A DNA stretch of 14,030 bases from Micavibrio sp. UBA7657 (lineage in GTDB: Bacteria > Pseudomonadota > Alphaproteobacteria > Micavibrionales > Micavibrionaceae), in contig DLHX01000014.1 in assembly GCA_002483465.1 (NCBI GenBank), positions 1-14,030 of the forward strand. The letters run 5' to 3'. The notes under the pieces are model-generated. The model worked only from the letters and a program-made list of their open reading frames with translations, was not told where the DNA came from and did not search any database. Shown piece after piece: positions 5,959 through 13,316 of the stretch. The position numbers were made by a program, and so were the translations under genes. Each line of letters begins with the position of its first letter. Within the stretch, counting starts at the first letter, position 1.

Positions 5959-6501
5959 ATGGAACAATCGTTAAAATCGTTGCAGGCCAAGGAATTGCCG
6001 ACGTCCCCGGCGGCCTTGCTGGCGGTGCTGGATAATCTCGGAATCGCCTATAAGCTGCACAACCATCCGCCGATTTTCACGGTTGCCGAGGGGCTGCATC
6101 TGAAGGAGTCGATCCCCGGCCTTCACTGCCGGAATCTCTTCCTGCGCGATAAAAAAGAAATCATGTATCTGGTGGTTGTCGCCAACGACACCAAAGTCGA
6201 TCTGAAAAATCTGGAAAAATTACTGGGCTCAGCGCGGCTGTCTTTCGGCTCACCCGAGCGGCTCTGGACGCATCTGGGCATTACACCCGGTTCAGTCTGC
6301 CCCTTTGCCGCGATCAATGACCGTGAGCATAAGGTTACGGTCATCCTCGACGCTTATATGATGAAGGCGGAAACGGTCTGCTACCACCCGCTGGATAATG
6401 CGCAGACGATAGGGCTGTCGCCCGACGATCTGCTCAGGTTTTTTGCCCATACCGGCCACAGCCCGAAAATCCTTGATCTTTCGGCCCTGTCCCCTACATA
6501 G
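5959..6501 (+). CDS. aminoacyl-tRNA deacylase, ProXp-ala / YbaK-like, 180 aa
   Basis: This is a free-standing editing domain of the prolyl-tRNA synthetase INS superfamily. Known ProXp-ala members act in the cytoplasm to hydrolyse Ala-tRNA(Pro) formed in error. The single domain covers residues ~17-175: HNHPPIFTVAEG near the N-terminus, the core CRNLFLRDKKE (57-67) followed by YLVVVAND, then SFGSPERL, GITPGSVCPFAAIND, VILDAYM, and the C-terminal HPLDNAQTIGLS plus FFAHTGHSP. Length and motif order fit ProXp-ala well. R58 sits where characterised members carry the conserved catalytic-pocket lysine. The start is fixed by an in-frame stop just upstream. It is the first gene of an apparent operon, 28 bases before the thioredoxin-like gene. 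Substrate specificity is inferred from family only. Confidence 0.9.
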   Translation: MEQSLKSLQAKELPTSPAALLAVLDNLGIAYKLHNHPPIFTVAEGLHLKESIPGLHCRNLFLRDKKEIMYLVVVANDTKVDLKNLEKLLGSARLSFGSPERLWTHLGITPGSVCPFAAINDREHKVTVILDAYMMKAETVCYHPLDNAQTIGLSPDDLLRFFAHTGHSPKILDLSALSPT

Positions 6502-6529
6502 TGAAGCGGATTTAACCAAAGGAACCATA

Positions 6530-7471
6530 ATGCTCTTCGGCAAGAATAAAGCGGAAAACCCGGCCCAGCCGGCGCCCCAGCAAGCAACCGGCGCATATAT
6601 TTTCGATACGACCGCAGCCGATTTCGAGCAGACCGTGCTGGCCGCCTCGATGGAGCGCCCGGTCGTTGTCGATTTCTGGGCACCATGGTGTGGCCCCTGC
6701 AAACAGCTTGGCCCGATCCTTGAAAAAACCGTCAATGCCGCGAACGGCGCGGTTCTCATGGCAAAAATCGATATCGACCAGAACCAGGAATTGGCCGCTG
6801 CGCTGCGCATCCAGTCCATTCCAACCGTCTATGCATTTTTCCAGGGCCGTCCCGTCGATGCATTTCAGGGCGCGGTGCCCGAGAGCCAGATCAAAGCCTT
6901 CATCGATAAACTCGTCCATCTCGCGAAACAGAATGCGCCGGACGCGATTGATATTCCTGAAGCGCTGAAAGGCGCGGCGCAGGAAATTGCGAACGGCGAT
7001 TTCGCAACCGCGCAGGCGATTTATTCTCACATCCTTACGCAGGATCCGCACAACATCCAGGCCTATGTCGGTCTTGTGCGTGCCACGATTGCGGCGGGTG
7101 AACTGGAGCAGGCGAAACAACTCATCGATAACGCGCCGCCGGAAATTTCTAAACAAGCCGCCTTTGCCGAAGCAAAAACCGCGCTTGAGCTGGTGCAGCA
7201 AAAACCGTCCACGCCGCTCGACGCGCTCATCAAAAAACTTGAAGCTGCGCCGGACGATCACGAACTCCGTTTCGATTTGGCCACGGCCCAGTTCGCCGAT
7301 GGAAATCGCGAGGAGGCGATTGCCAACCTGCTCGAAATCGTTCGCCGCAACCGGGCCTGGAACGAGGAAGCGGCGAGGAAACAACTGGTGCGGTTTTTCG
7401 AGGCCATGGGCCATGCCGATCCGCTCACCGTCGAAAGCCGTAAAAAGCTTTCCTCGATCCTGTTTTCTTAA
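6530..7471 (+). CDS. cnoX: thioredoxin-domain TPR protein, CnoX/YbbN-like co-chaperone, 313 aa
   Basis: Residues ~22-130 form a thioredoxin fold with FWAPWCGPC (active-site C54 and C57), KIDIDQN and the cis-proline segment SIPTVYAF (P98). From about residue 145 to 300 the protein is helical with TPR-like units (NGDFATAQAIYSHILTQDP, then ATAQFADGNREEAIANLLEI). This is the CnoX (YbbN) layout: a redox-active chaperone that holds unfolding clients and passes them to GroEL/DnaK under oxidative stress. The intact CXXC contrasts with the E. coli protein, which lacks the first cysteine, and resembles the alphaproteobacterial form. I chose the ATG at 6530 because AAAGGA precedes it by seven bases; an earlier in-frame ATG at 6443 would overlap the deacylase gene and add non-homologous residues. 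The next gene starts 18 bases downstream. Confidence 0.92.
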   Translation: MLFGKNKAENPAQPAPQQATGAYIFDTTAADFEQTVLAASMERPVVVDFWAPWCGPCKQLGPILEKTVNAANGAVLMAKIDIDQNQELAAALRIQSIPTVYAFFQGRPVDAFQGAVPESQIKAFIDKLVHLAKQNAPDAIDIPEALKGAAQEIANGDFATAQAIYSHILTQDPHNIQAYVGLVRATIAAGELEQAKQLIDNAPPEISKQAAFAEAKTALELVQQKPSTPLDALIKKLEAAPDDHELRFDLATAQFADGNREEAIANLLEIVRRNRAWNEEAARKQLVRFFEAMGHADPLTVESRKKLSSILFS

Positions 7472-7489
7472 AAAATACGGACTAATTTA

Positions 7490-8143
7490 GTGACAATGGA
7501 ACAGAACCCTTACGCGCCGGATTTCAGTGCACTGCCGGAAAACCTGCCGGTTTTCCCGCTGCCCGGCGTTCTGCTTCTTCCCTCCGGAAACCTTCCCCTG
7601 AATATTTTCGAAAAACGCTATCTGAAAATGGTTGAAGACGCCCTCGGTACCAACCGCATGATCGGCATGATCCAGCCGAGGGGCGGAGACGAAACCAGGC
7701 TCTATGATGTCGGGTGCGCAGGAAAAATCACCGAATTCCGCGAGACAGATGACGGACGGTATCTCATTACACTCACGGGCATCAGCCGTTTCAAAATCGA
7801 TGAGGAAATAAAAACCAATACGCCTTACAGGCAGGTCCGCGCGGGGTGGACACCTTACAAACATGATCTTGAGCCGTCACCCTGCCTCGATCTCGACCGC
7901 GAAAAACTTAAAAGCCTGCTGCAGCTTTATTTCTCCTCGCAGGAAATGGACTGCGACTGGAAGGCGGTCGAGAAAGCGCCGGATGCTAAACTCGTCACCT
8001 GCCTTGCTATGGTCTGCCCGTTCGACCCCAAGGAAAAACAGGCTCTGCTCGAGGCGCCGTGCTGCAAAACCCGCGCCGGGGCCTTCATGACCATGCTCGA
8101 AATGGCCGTCAAGGCGCGCAAGGAATGCAATAGTTGCCATTAA
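7490..8143 (+). CDS. LON-substrate-binding-domain protein, cysteine-rich, 217 aa
   Basis: This is a stand-alone Lon N-terminal-like domain (PF02190 type) without ATPase or protease parts. Recognisable elements are LPVFPLPGVLLLPSGNLPL, NIFEKRYLKMVEDAL, IGMIQPRGG, GCAGKITEF, YLITLTGISRFKI and the helical C-terminal part with KLVTCLAMVCPFDPKEKQAL. Such proteins are common beside thioredoxin/CnoX genes in alphaproteobacteria; their exact role is unknown, and substrate recognition is inferred from Lon. Nine cysteines are unusual for the family, including LAMVC, the pair APCCKT and the terminal ECNSCH. The GTG at 7490 has a CGGA ribosome site eight bases upstream; the ATG at 7496 is an alternative start two codons on. 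It lies between cnoX and the Trm112 gene, all co-oriented. Confidence 0.88.
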   Translation: MTMEQNPYAPDFSALPENLPVFPLPGVLLLPSGNLPLNIFEKRYLKMVEDALGTNRMIGMIQPRGGDETRLYDVGCAGKITEFRETDDGRYLITLTGISRFKIDEEIKTNTPYRQVRAGWTPYKHDLEPSPCLDLDREKLKSLLQLYFSSQEMDCDWKAVEKAPDAKLVTCLAMVCPFDPKEKQALLEAPCCKTRAGAFMTMLEMAVKARKECNSCH

Positions 8144-8171
8144 ATCCAAAAACCCTTAAAACTACCCCCCT

Positions 8172-8339
8172 ATGGATATCGACCCGAAATTGCTGGAAGT
8201 ATTGGTCTGCCCGCTGACCAAATCGCCCCTGCGCTATGACCGCGCGGCGAAGGAGCTTATTTCTGATCAGGCGAAGTTGGCTTACCCGATCCGCGACGGC
8301 ATTCCGGTTATGCTGGTCGACGAGGCGCGGCAGATATGA
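8172..8339 (+). CDS. Trm112-family protein (YcaR-like), 55 aa
   Basis: This short gene encodes a 55-residue protein of the Trm112/YcaR family. It starts MDIDPKLLEVLVCPLTKSPL and ends with the conserved AYPIRDGIPVMLVDEAR. Relatives in eukaryotes and archaea activate methyltransferases; the bacterial role is unsettled. It has only one cysteine (VCPLT), so the zinc ribbon of longer members is absent, as is usual for bacterial YcaR. The length is normal. The ATG has no ribosome site (it follows a run of C), so translation may depend on coupling. Its TGA overlaps the leuA ATG by four bases (ATGA, 8336-8339), which strongly suggests co-translation with leuA. Confidence 0.93.
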   Translation: MDIDPKLLEVLVCPLTKSPLRYDRAAKELISDQAKLAYPIRDGIPVMLVDEARQI

Positions 8340-9886
8340 GCAACAACCGCGTCATAATTTTCGACACGACCTTGCGCGACGGTGAGCAATCGCCCGGCTG
8401 CTCGATGAATCTCGAGGAGAAGCTGCGCATGGCCAAGCTCCTTGATGAAATGGGCGTCGATATCATCGAGGCGGGATTTCCGATTGCCTCTCCCGGCGAC
8501 TTCGAAGCCGTGCATGAAATCGCGAAGGTGACGAAGAATGCCGTCATCGCCGGGTTATCCCGCGCAAAAAAAGCCGATATCGAAGCAAGCGCCGAGGCGC
8601 TCAAGCCTGCAAAGCGTAAGCGCATCCACACCTTCATCGGCACCAGCCCTTTGCACAGGCAATATCAATTACAGATGCCGCCGGAAGAAGTTCTGAATTC
8701 CGTCAAGGAAAGCGTGACTTTCGCGCGCGGTTTTACCGACGATGTTGAATGGTCGGCGATGGACGCAACGCGCACGGAAGACGATTTCCTCTGCCAGTGC
8801 GTCGAACTTGCGATCAGGAGCGGCGCAACGACAATCAATATCCCGGATACAGTTGGCTTTGCCGTGCCCGATGAATTCGGTGCGCAGATCAAGATGCTGT
8901 TCGACCGCGTACCGAACATCGACAAGGCAATTATTTCCGTTCACTGCCATAACGATTTGGGCTTGGCCGTGGCGAACTCGCTCGCCGGCGTTAAGAATGG
9001 CGCGCGCCAGATCGAATGCACCATCAACGGTATCGGCGAGCGTGCGGGTAATGCAAGCCTTGAAGAGATCGTCATGGCGCTCCGCGTCCGCAAGGACCAG
9101 TTGCCATTCAAAAACAAGATCGACACCACGAAAATCACGAAAATTTCGCGCGCGCTGTCGACAATCACGGGCTTTAACGTTCAGCCGAATAAAGCCATCG
9201 TCGGCGCGAACGCCTTCGCACACGAGAGCGGCATTCACCAGGACGGCGTTCTGAAACATGCCGGAACTTACGAAATCATGACGCCGGAATCAGTCGGCCT
9301 GACAAAGTCCAACCTCGTAATCGGTAAACATTCCGGCCGCCACGCCTTCAGGAAAAAACTGGAGGAACTTGGCTTTGAACTTGGTGACAATGCTCTGAAC
9401 GATGCGTTTGCCCGCTTCAAGGTTCTCGCCGATAAAAAGAAAACTGTTTACGAGGAAGACCTTATTGCCCTGATCGAGGACGAAGTCGTCAGCGAACATG
9501 AAGACATCAAGTTTGTTTCGCTGCAGGTGCAGGCCGGGTCGAAGGGCCCGCAGACTGCCGAACTTTGCCTCAGCATCGATGGCGAAGAAAAATGCGCGAA
9601 TGTCGAGGGCAACGGGCCGGTGGATGCCATTTTCAAGGCCATCCGCGCCATTATCCCGCACCCTGATGCACGCTTGAAATTATATCAAGTCCACGCCATC
9701 ACCGGCGGCACAGACGCGCAGGCCGAAGTCACCGTCCGCCTCGAGGAAAACGGCAAGACCGTCAACGGGCAGGGCACCGATGCGGATACTTTAGTCGCGT
9801 CCGCCCGTGCTTACATCCATGCGCTGAACAAGCTGATGGTAAAGCGCGGAAAGTTAAATCCACAGGCTATCGCAGCAACACCTTGA
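8336..9886 (+). CDS. leuA: 2-isopropylmalate synthase, 516 aa
   Basis: It catalyses the first committed step of leucine synthesis: acetyl-CoA plus 2-oxoisovalerate gives 2-isopropylmalate, in the cytoplasm. The catalytic TIM barrel shows FDTTLRDGEQSPG (metal-binding D10, catalytic R14 and D15), SVHCHNDLGLAVANS (H203 and H205 for the metal) and ECTINGIGERAGN, then HESGIHQDG. The C-terminal ~110 residues form the LeuA allosteric domain, where leucine binds for feedback inhibition. Length 516 is normal for the E. coli-type enzyme. The start overlaps the Trm112 stop. It is the last gene of the plus-strand run; its end overlaps the convergent uracil-DNA glycosylase gene by 20 bases. No leu leader peptide or attenuator is visible, since it lies inside the operon. 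Confidence 0.98.
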   Translation: MSNNRVIIFDTTLRDGEQSPGCSMNLEEKLRMAKLLDEMGVDIIEAGFPIASPGDFEAVHEIAKVTKNAVIAGLSRAKKADIEASAEALKPAKRKRIHTFIGTSPLHRQYQLQMPPEEVLNSVKESVTFARGFTDDVEWSAMDATRTEDDFLCQCVELAIRSGATTINIPDTVGFAVPDEFGAQIKMLFDRVPNIDKAIISVHCHNDLGLAVANSLAGVKNGARQIECTINGIGERAGNASLEEIVMALRVRKDQLPFKNKIDTTKITKISRALSTITGFNVQPNKAIVGANAFAHESGIHQDGVLKHAGTYEIMTPESVGLTKSNLVIGKHSGRHAFRKKLEELGFELGDNALNDAFARFKVLADKKKTVYEEDLIALIEDEVVSEHEDIKFVSLQVQAGSKGPQTAELCLSIDGEEKCANVEGNGPVDAIFKAIRAIIPHPDARLKLYQVHAITGGTDAQAEVTVRLEENGKTVNGQGTDADTLVASARAYIHALNKLMVKRGKLNPQAIAATP

Positions 9887-10511
9887 TTTTTTTGAATACA
9901 TCTTCGAACATTTCAGTGGTAAGACGTTTCGTGTTCGTGTTGTAGCGCGAGCAATGATAGCTATCAATCAGCTTCACTTTGCCAAGATCATGCACCGCTC
10001 CATGCGCGAATTTATGTGCCGAGATTTTTTGGCTGAACGCTTTTAAAACTGAGTTGTGCGAAATCAAACCGAGCGACAAAATCACTTTCACGTTTTTCAA
10101 TGCCGCCATTTCCATCTGCAGAAAGCCGAGGCATTGCCTCATTTCCTCCGGCGTCGGCTTGTTTTCCGGCGGCACGCACCGTACTGCATTCGTGATCCGG
10201 CAGTTTTTTAAGACCAACCCGTCATCGGCACGCTCTTTATAAACCCCTTCCGCGAACCCGAATTTGAGCAAGGTGGCGTAGAGCAGGTCCCCGGCATAAT
10301 CGGCGGTAAAGGGCCGCCCGGTGAAGTTGGCCCCCTTGAGGCCCGGGGCTAGCCCGACGATCAAAAGCCCCCCCTTAGATTCAAAAGATTCCGGTCCAAA
10401 AGAGGGCACCGGGGCGTTCCATTCGCCCGGGAATTTGGCCCGGTTTTTAAGCCTGAAATCCACCAGTCTGGGGCATAAGGGACAGTCTTTTCCGGGGTCT
10501 GGACAGGGCAT
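9867..10511 (-). CDS. uracil-DNA glycosylase, family 5 (UdgB-type), 214 aa
   Basis: This DNA repair enzyme removes uracil, and in this family other deaminated bases, from DNA. Motif A is GLAPGLKGANFTGRPF (53-68), with A where families 1, 2 and 4 have a catalytic D or N, the mark of family 5. Motif B is SYHCSRYNTN (184-193). Four cysteines placed for a 4Fe-4S cluster are C10, C13, C112 and C127, the last two flanking NKPTPEEMRQ. Length is usual. The start at 10511 gives the first cluster cysteines near the N-terminus, as in relatives. The 3' end overlaps leuA by 20 bases, and the gene is divergent from rpoZ with 70 bases between start codons. Family 4 is the main alternative, less likely from motif A. 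Confidence 0.92.
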   Translation of the reverse strand: MPCPDPGKDCPLCPRLVDFRLKNRAKFPGEWNAPVPSFGPESFESKGGLLIVGLAPGLKGANFTGRPFTADYAGDLLYATLLKFGFAEGVYKERADDGLVLKNCRITNAVRCVPPENKPTPEEMRQCLGFLQMEMAALKNVKVILSLGLISHNSVLKAFSQKISAHKFAHGAVHDLGKVKLIDSYHCSRYNTNTKRLTTEMFEDVFKKIKVLLR

Positions 10512-10519
10512 CGATATGC

Positions 10520-10548
10520 TTGCTTTCTTAAGGGAAACCCACTATAAA
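10520..10548 (+). promoter_or_regulatory. sigma70-type promoter of rpoZ
   Basis: TTGCTT (10520-10525) and TATAAA (10543-10548) are separated by exactly 17 bases. Transcription would begin near 10555, leaving a leader of about 27 bases that contains the AAAGAGG ribosome site. It is the best promoter match in the window. Confidence 0.6.
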
Positions 10549-10581
10549 CCGGGTCTCAGATCGATTAAAGAGGATTCCCAA

Positions 10582-10998
10582 ATGGCACGCGTTACCGTTG
10601 AAGACTGCATCGAGAAAATCCAGAACCGTTTTGAACTGGTCATGGTGGCTGCCCAGCGCGCCCGCAAAATCGGCTCCGGCGCCGCACTGACCATCGACCG
10701 CGACAACGATAAAAACCCGGTTGTAAGCTTGCGTGAAATCGCCGTTGAAAGCGTTCCGCTCGACACGCTGAAAGAAGACCTCATCCGTAACCACCAGCGC
10801 ATGGTCGTGTACGAAGAAGACGAAACCATCGACCTCATGGACGGCGAAGCCGAATGGGAAAAAATCGCTAATCGCGGCGAAGGCGACGACCTTTACGGCG
10901 ATGAGGAAATCGACGAAGACGAAGAAGAGGCCGCCGAAGAAGGCGCTGCCGAACCCTCGCTCGAAGACGTCGCGGGCGCACCTGCCGACAAAGAATAA
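10582..10998 (+). CDS. rpoZ: RNA polymerase omega subunit, 138 aa
   Basis: Omega binds the beta' subunit and helps assemble and stabilise RNA polymerase; in some bacteria it also forms part of a ppGpp site. The N-terminal ~60 residues carry the family core: ARVTVEDCIEKIQNRFELV, AQRARKI and the DNDKNPVVSLREIA segment. The last ~50 residues are a strongly acidic, alanine-rich tail (many E and D), a common extension in alphaproteobacteria. The ATG at 10582 is chosen because AAAGAGG lies just upstream and the core starts there; the longer frame from 10321 runs antisense through the glycosylase gene and is not real. It is preceded by a good promoter and followed by a strong terminator, so it is probably a single-gene unit upstream of the Rsh gene. 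Confidence 0.97.
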   Translation: MARVTVEDCIEKIQNRFELVMVAAQRARKIGSGAALTIDRDNDKNPVVSLREIAVESVPLDTLKEDLIRNHQRMVVYEEDETIDLMDGEAEWEKIANRGEGDDLYGDEEIDEDEEEAAEEGAAEPSLEDVAGAPADKE

Positions 10999-11019
10999 AA
11001 GCACCTCAGCTTCCAATAT

Positions 11020-11044
11020 AAAGGCCGGTTTTCCGGCCTTTTTT
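11020..11044 (+). terminator. intrinsic terminator of rpoZ
   Basis: GGCCGG (11023-11028) and CCGGCC (11033-11038) form a perfect stem around TTTT, flanked by AAA and followed by six T. It begins 22 bases after the rpoZ stop and separates it from the Rsh gene. Confidence 0.92.
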
Positions 11045-11125
11045 ATTGCGCCTTTTTATCCCTTTTCCTTGTTTTTCATGGTATTGTTAACATCTTAATC
11101 AGTATAGCCGTCTAAAATCGAGATT

Positions 11126-13291
11126 ATGCAGCCCGGCCAGGAACTTGTCAGTCGTATCAGCGCCTACAACCCCGACTTTGATGTAAAGACGGTCGAGAAC
11201 GCTGTCGAGTACGCCAAGAAAATGCATGATGGCCAGACCCGCGCCAGCGGCGAGCCCTATTACACGCACCCCATAGAAGTCGCCAGTATTCTTGCGGGTA
11301 TGAAAATGGACCCCGGCACGATCATCACCGCGATCCTGCATGACACGCTCGAGGACACCAAGGCCACCTACGAAGACCTCAAGAAAAAATTCGGCAAGGA
11401 AGTTGCCGACCTCGTGAATGGCGTCAGCAAACTGACAAGAATTGAAAGCCAGACCATCGAGGGCAAGCAGGCCGAGAATTTCCGCAAACTTCTCCTCGCT
11501 ATGTCCGAGGATATCCGCGTGCTGCTGGTCAAGCTCGCCGACCGCTTGCACAACATGCGTACGATCGATGCAATCCAGAGCCCGGAAAAGCGCCGCCGCA
11601 TCGCGCTCGAAACGCTGGAGATTTACGCGCCGCTGGCCGAGCGCGTCGGCGTGCACAGCATCAAGGAAGAGCTCGAAGACCTTGCCTTCGGCGTCATCAG
11701 CCCCGAGGCGCGTAAATCGATTTCAAACCGACTCTCTTTCCTGCGCGAGGAAGGCACCGACGTCGTCCGCAACATCATCGACGAATTGCAGGCGCTTCTG
11801 GATGAGTCCGGCATCGCCGCCGACATCTCGGGCCGCGAAAAAACGAAATATTCCATCTGGAAAAAAATGCAGCGCAAGAATGTCGCGTTCGAGCAGCTCT
11901 CAGACATCATGGCCTTCCGCATCCTGGTCGAGAAGGTTGAGGATTGCTATGTTGTTCTCGGTGTCATTCACGGCAAATACCCGAGCATTCCCGGTCGCTT
12001 CAAGGATTATATCTCGACGCCGAAACCCAACGGCTACCGCTCGATCCACTCCACTGTCATGGGCCCCTCGCGCCACCGCATTGAAATCCAGATCCGCACC
12101 GCCGACATGAATTTCGAAGCCGATATGGGTGTCGCCGCGCACTGGTCCTACAAGACCGGCAAAAAGCCCGAGATGCAGGATCTCAAGAAATATCGCTGGC
12201 TCCGTGAACTGCTCGAAATTCTTGAGCAGGAACAACGCCCGGAGGATTTCTGGGAGAATACCAAGCTCGAATTGTTCCAGGATCAGGTTTACGTTTTTTC
12301 ACCTAAGGGCGATCTGATCGAATTGCCCAACGGCGCAACGCCTATCGACTTCGCTTATGCCATTCACTCTGATATCGGCGATAAATGCGTCGGTGCCAAA
12401 ATCAACAGCCGCATCGCGCCGCTGAACTCAAAGCTCGCGAATGGCGATCAGGTTGAAATCATCACGTCGAAAACTCAGAACCCGTCGCCGACATGGGAAC
12501 GCTTCGTTGTTACCGGCAAGGCTAGATCCCACATCCGCAAATATATCCGCGACCAGCAGCGCAACGAATATGTGACGCTCGGCAAGGCAATGCTGCAGAA
12601 AATTTTCCGTCAGGAAGATTACGAATTTACGGAAAAAGCCGTCACCGGCGTGCTCGAGCGCTTCAAGCTGCACGAAAACGACGATGTCTATGCCAAGATC
12701 GGATCGGGTCTCGTTGTCGCGCGCGAAGTGTTCAAGGCCATTTTCCCCGGCCACAAGACTGAAATCGTCAAGCGCCCCTCCGCCGATATGGACCAGGCGA
12801 CGATGGTGCGCGGGGCTGTCTCGGGTAAACAGGACGCGCCGATGCCCATCAAGGGCCTTATTCCCGGTATGGCGATGCATTTCGCGCGTTGCTGTCACCC
12901 GCTGCCGGGCGACCGCATCGTTGGCATCGTGACGACGGGTAAGGGCGTTACCATTCACACCATCGATTGCGAAACATTAGAGAGCTTCGCCGATACCCCG
13001 GAGCGCTGGCTGGATGTTTCATGGGGCGAGGGGAAAGATTCTCCGGAGGCTCATGTTGGACGGCTTAAAGTCACGTTCCAGAATATTCCCGGCTCGCTGG
13101 CCACCTTCTCGACCGTCATCGCCAAGAACGGCGGCAACATTCTGAATTTAAGAATTACGGGCAGGTCGCTGGATTTCTGGGATCTCGTCGTTGATATTTA
13201 CGTTAACGACAACAAGCACCTGAATAATATCATCGCCGCGCTTCGTGCTACGCCGATCATCACGGCGGTTGAACGCGCCCGGGGACGCTAA
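11126..13291 (+). CDS. rsh: bifunctional (p)ppGpp synthetase/hydrolase (RelA/SpoT family), 721 aa
   Basis: This cytoplasmic stringent-response enzyme makes (p)ppGpp from ATP and GTP/GDP and degrades it. Domains in order: HD hydrolase (~25-150) with H48 (YYTHP) and the intact HDTLEDT (72-78); synthetase (~200-330) with GRFKDYISTPKPNGYRSIH, whose R291-F-K-D294 is the form found in bifunctional Rel/SpoT, not the acidic form of RelA-only enzymes; TGS (386-450, DQVYVFSPKGDLIELP); a zinc-finger/CC segment with RCCHPLPGD (C589, C590); and a C-terminal ACT domain (~646-720). All catalytic residues expected for both activities are present. Length is normal for alphaproteobacteria, which usually have this single long Rsh. 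The ribosome site before ATG 11126 is weak. It ends seven bases before the convergent acyl-CoA ligase stop. Confidence 0.97.
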   Translation: MQPGQELVSRISAYNPDFDVKTVENAVEYAKKMHDGQTRASGEPYYTHPIEVASILAGMKMDPGTIITAILHDTLEDTKATYEDLKKKFGKEVADLVNGVSKLTRIESQTIEGKQAENFRKLLLAMSEDIRVLLVKLADRLHNMRTIDAIQSPEKRRRIALETLEIYAPLAERVGVHSIKEELEDLAFGVISPEARKSISNRLSFLREEGTDVVRNIIDELQALLDESGIAADISGREKTKYSIWKKMQRKNVAFEQLSDIMAFRILVEKVEDCYVVLGVIHGKYPSIPGRFKDYISTPKPNGYRSIHSTVMGPSRHRIEIQIRTADMNFEADMGVAAHWSYKTGKKPEMQDLKKYRWLRELLEILEQEQRPEDFWENTKLELFQDQVYVFSPKGDLIELPNGATPIDFAYAIHSDIGDKCVGAKINSRIAPLNSKLANGDQVEIITSKTQNPSPTWERFVVTGKARSHIRKYIRDQQRNEYVTLGKAMLQKIFRQEDYEFTEKAVTGVLERFKLHENDDVYAKIGSGLVVAREVFKAIFPGHKTEIVKRPSADMDQATMVRGAVSGKQDAPMPIKGLIPGMAMHFARCCHPLPGDRIVGIVTTGKGVTIHTIDCETLESFADTPERWLDVSWGEGKDSPEAHVGRLKVTFQNIPGSLATFSTVIAKNGGNILNLRITGRSLDFWDLVVDIYVNDNKHLNNIIAALRATPIITAVERARGR

Positions 13292-13316
13292 GAGGGCGCT
13301 AGCCGCTCTTTTCTTT
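13290..13316. terminator. bidirectional terminator between rsh and the acyl-CoA ligase gene
   Basis: AAGAG-GGC (13290-13297) pairs with GCC-CTCTT (13302-13310) around GCTA, with one bulged G at 13305, followed by TTCTTT on the plus strand. On the minus strand CTT follows the stem. The last rsh bases and the stop codon of the convergent gene (13299-13301) lie inside the structure. Confidence 0.6.

Noticed and set aside
6443..6529. Upstream in-frame ATG extension of the thioredoxin-like gene
   Set aside because: It overlaps the deacylase gene by 59 bases, encodes no family-like residues and lacks a ribosome site; ATG 6530 has AAAGGA at good spacing.
6512..7414. 300-codon open frame antisense to the thioredoxin-like gene
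   Set aside because: It is a shadow of the GC-rich cnoX frame: arginine/phenylalanine-rich, no ribosome site and no recognisable motif, while the plus strand has clear thioredoxin and TPR motifs.
8669..9259. Long antisense frames inside leuA
   Set aside because: leuA is an intact, highly conserved enzyme over this whole stretch; the opposite frames are codon-bias shadows.
10321..10581. Upstream extension of the rpoZ frame
   Set aside because: It runs antisense to the uracil-DNA glycosylase gene and through the rpoZ promoter; the omega core begins at ATG 10582 with a strong ribosome site.
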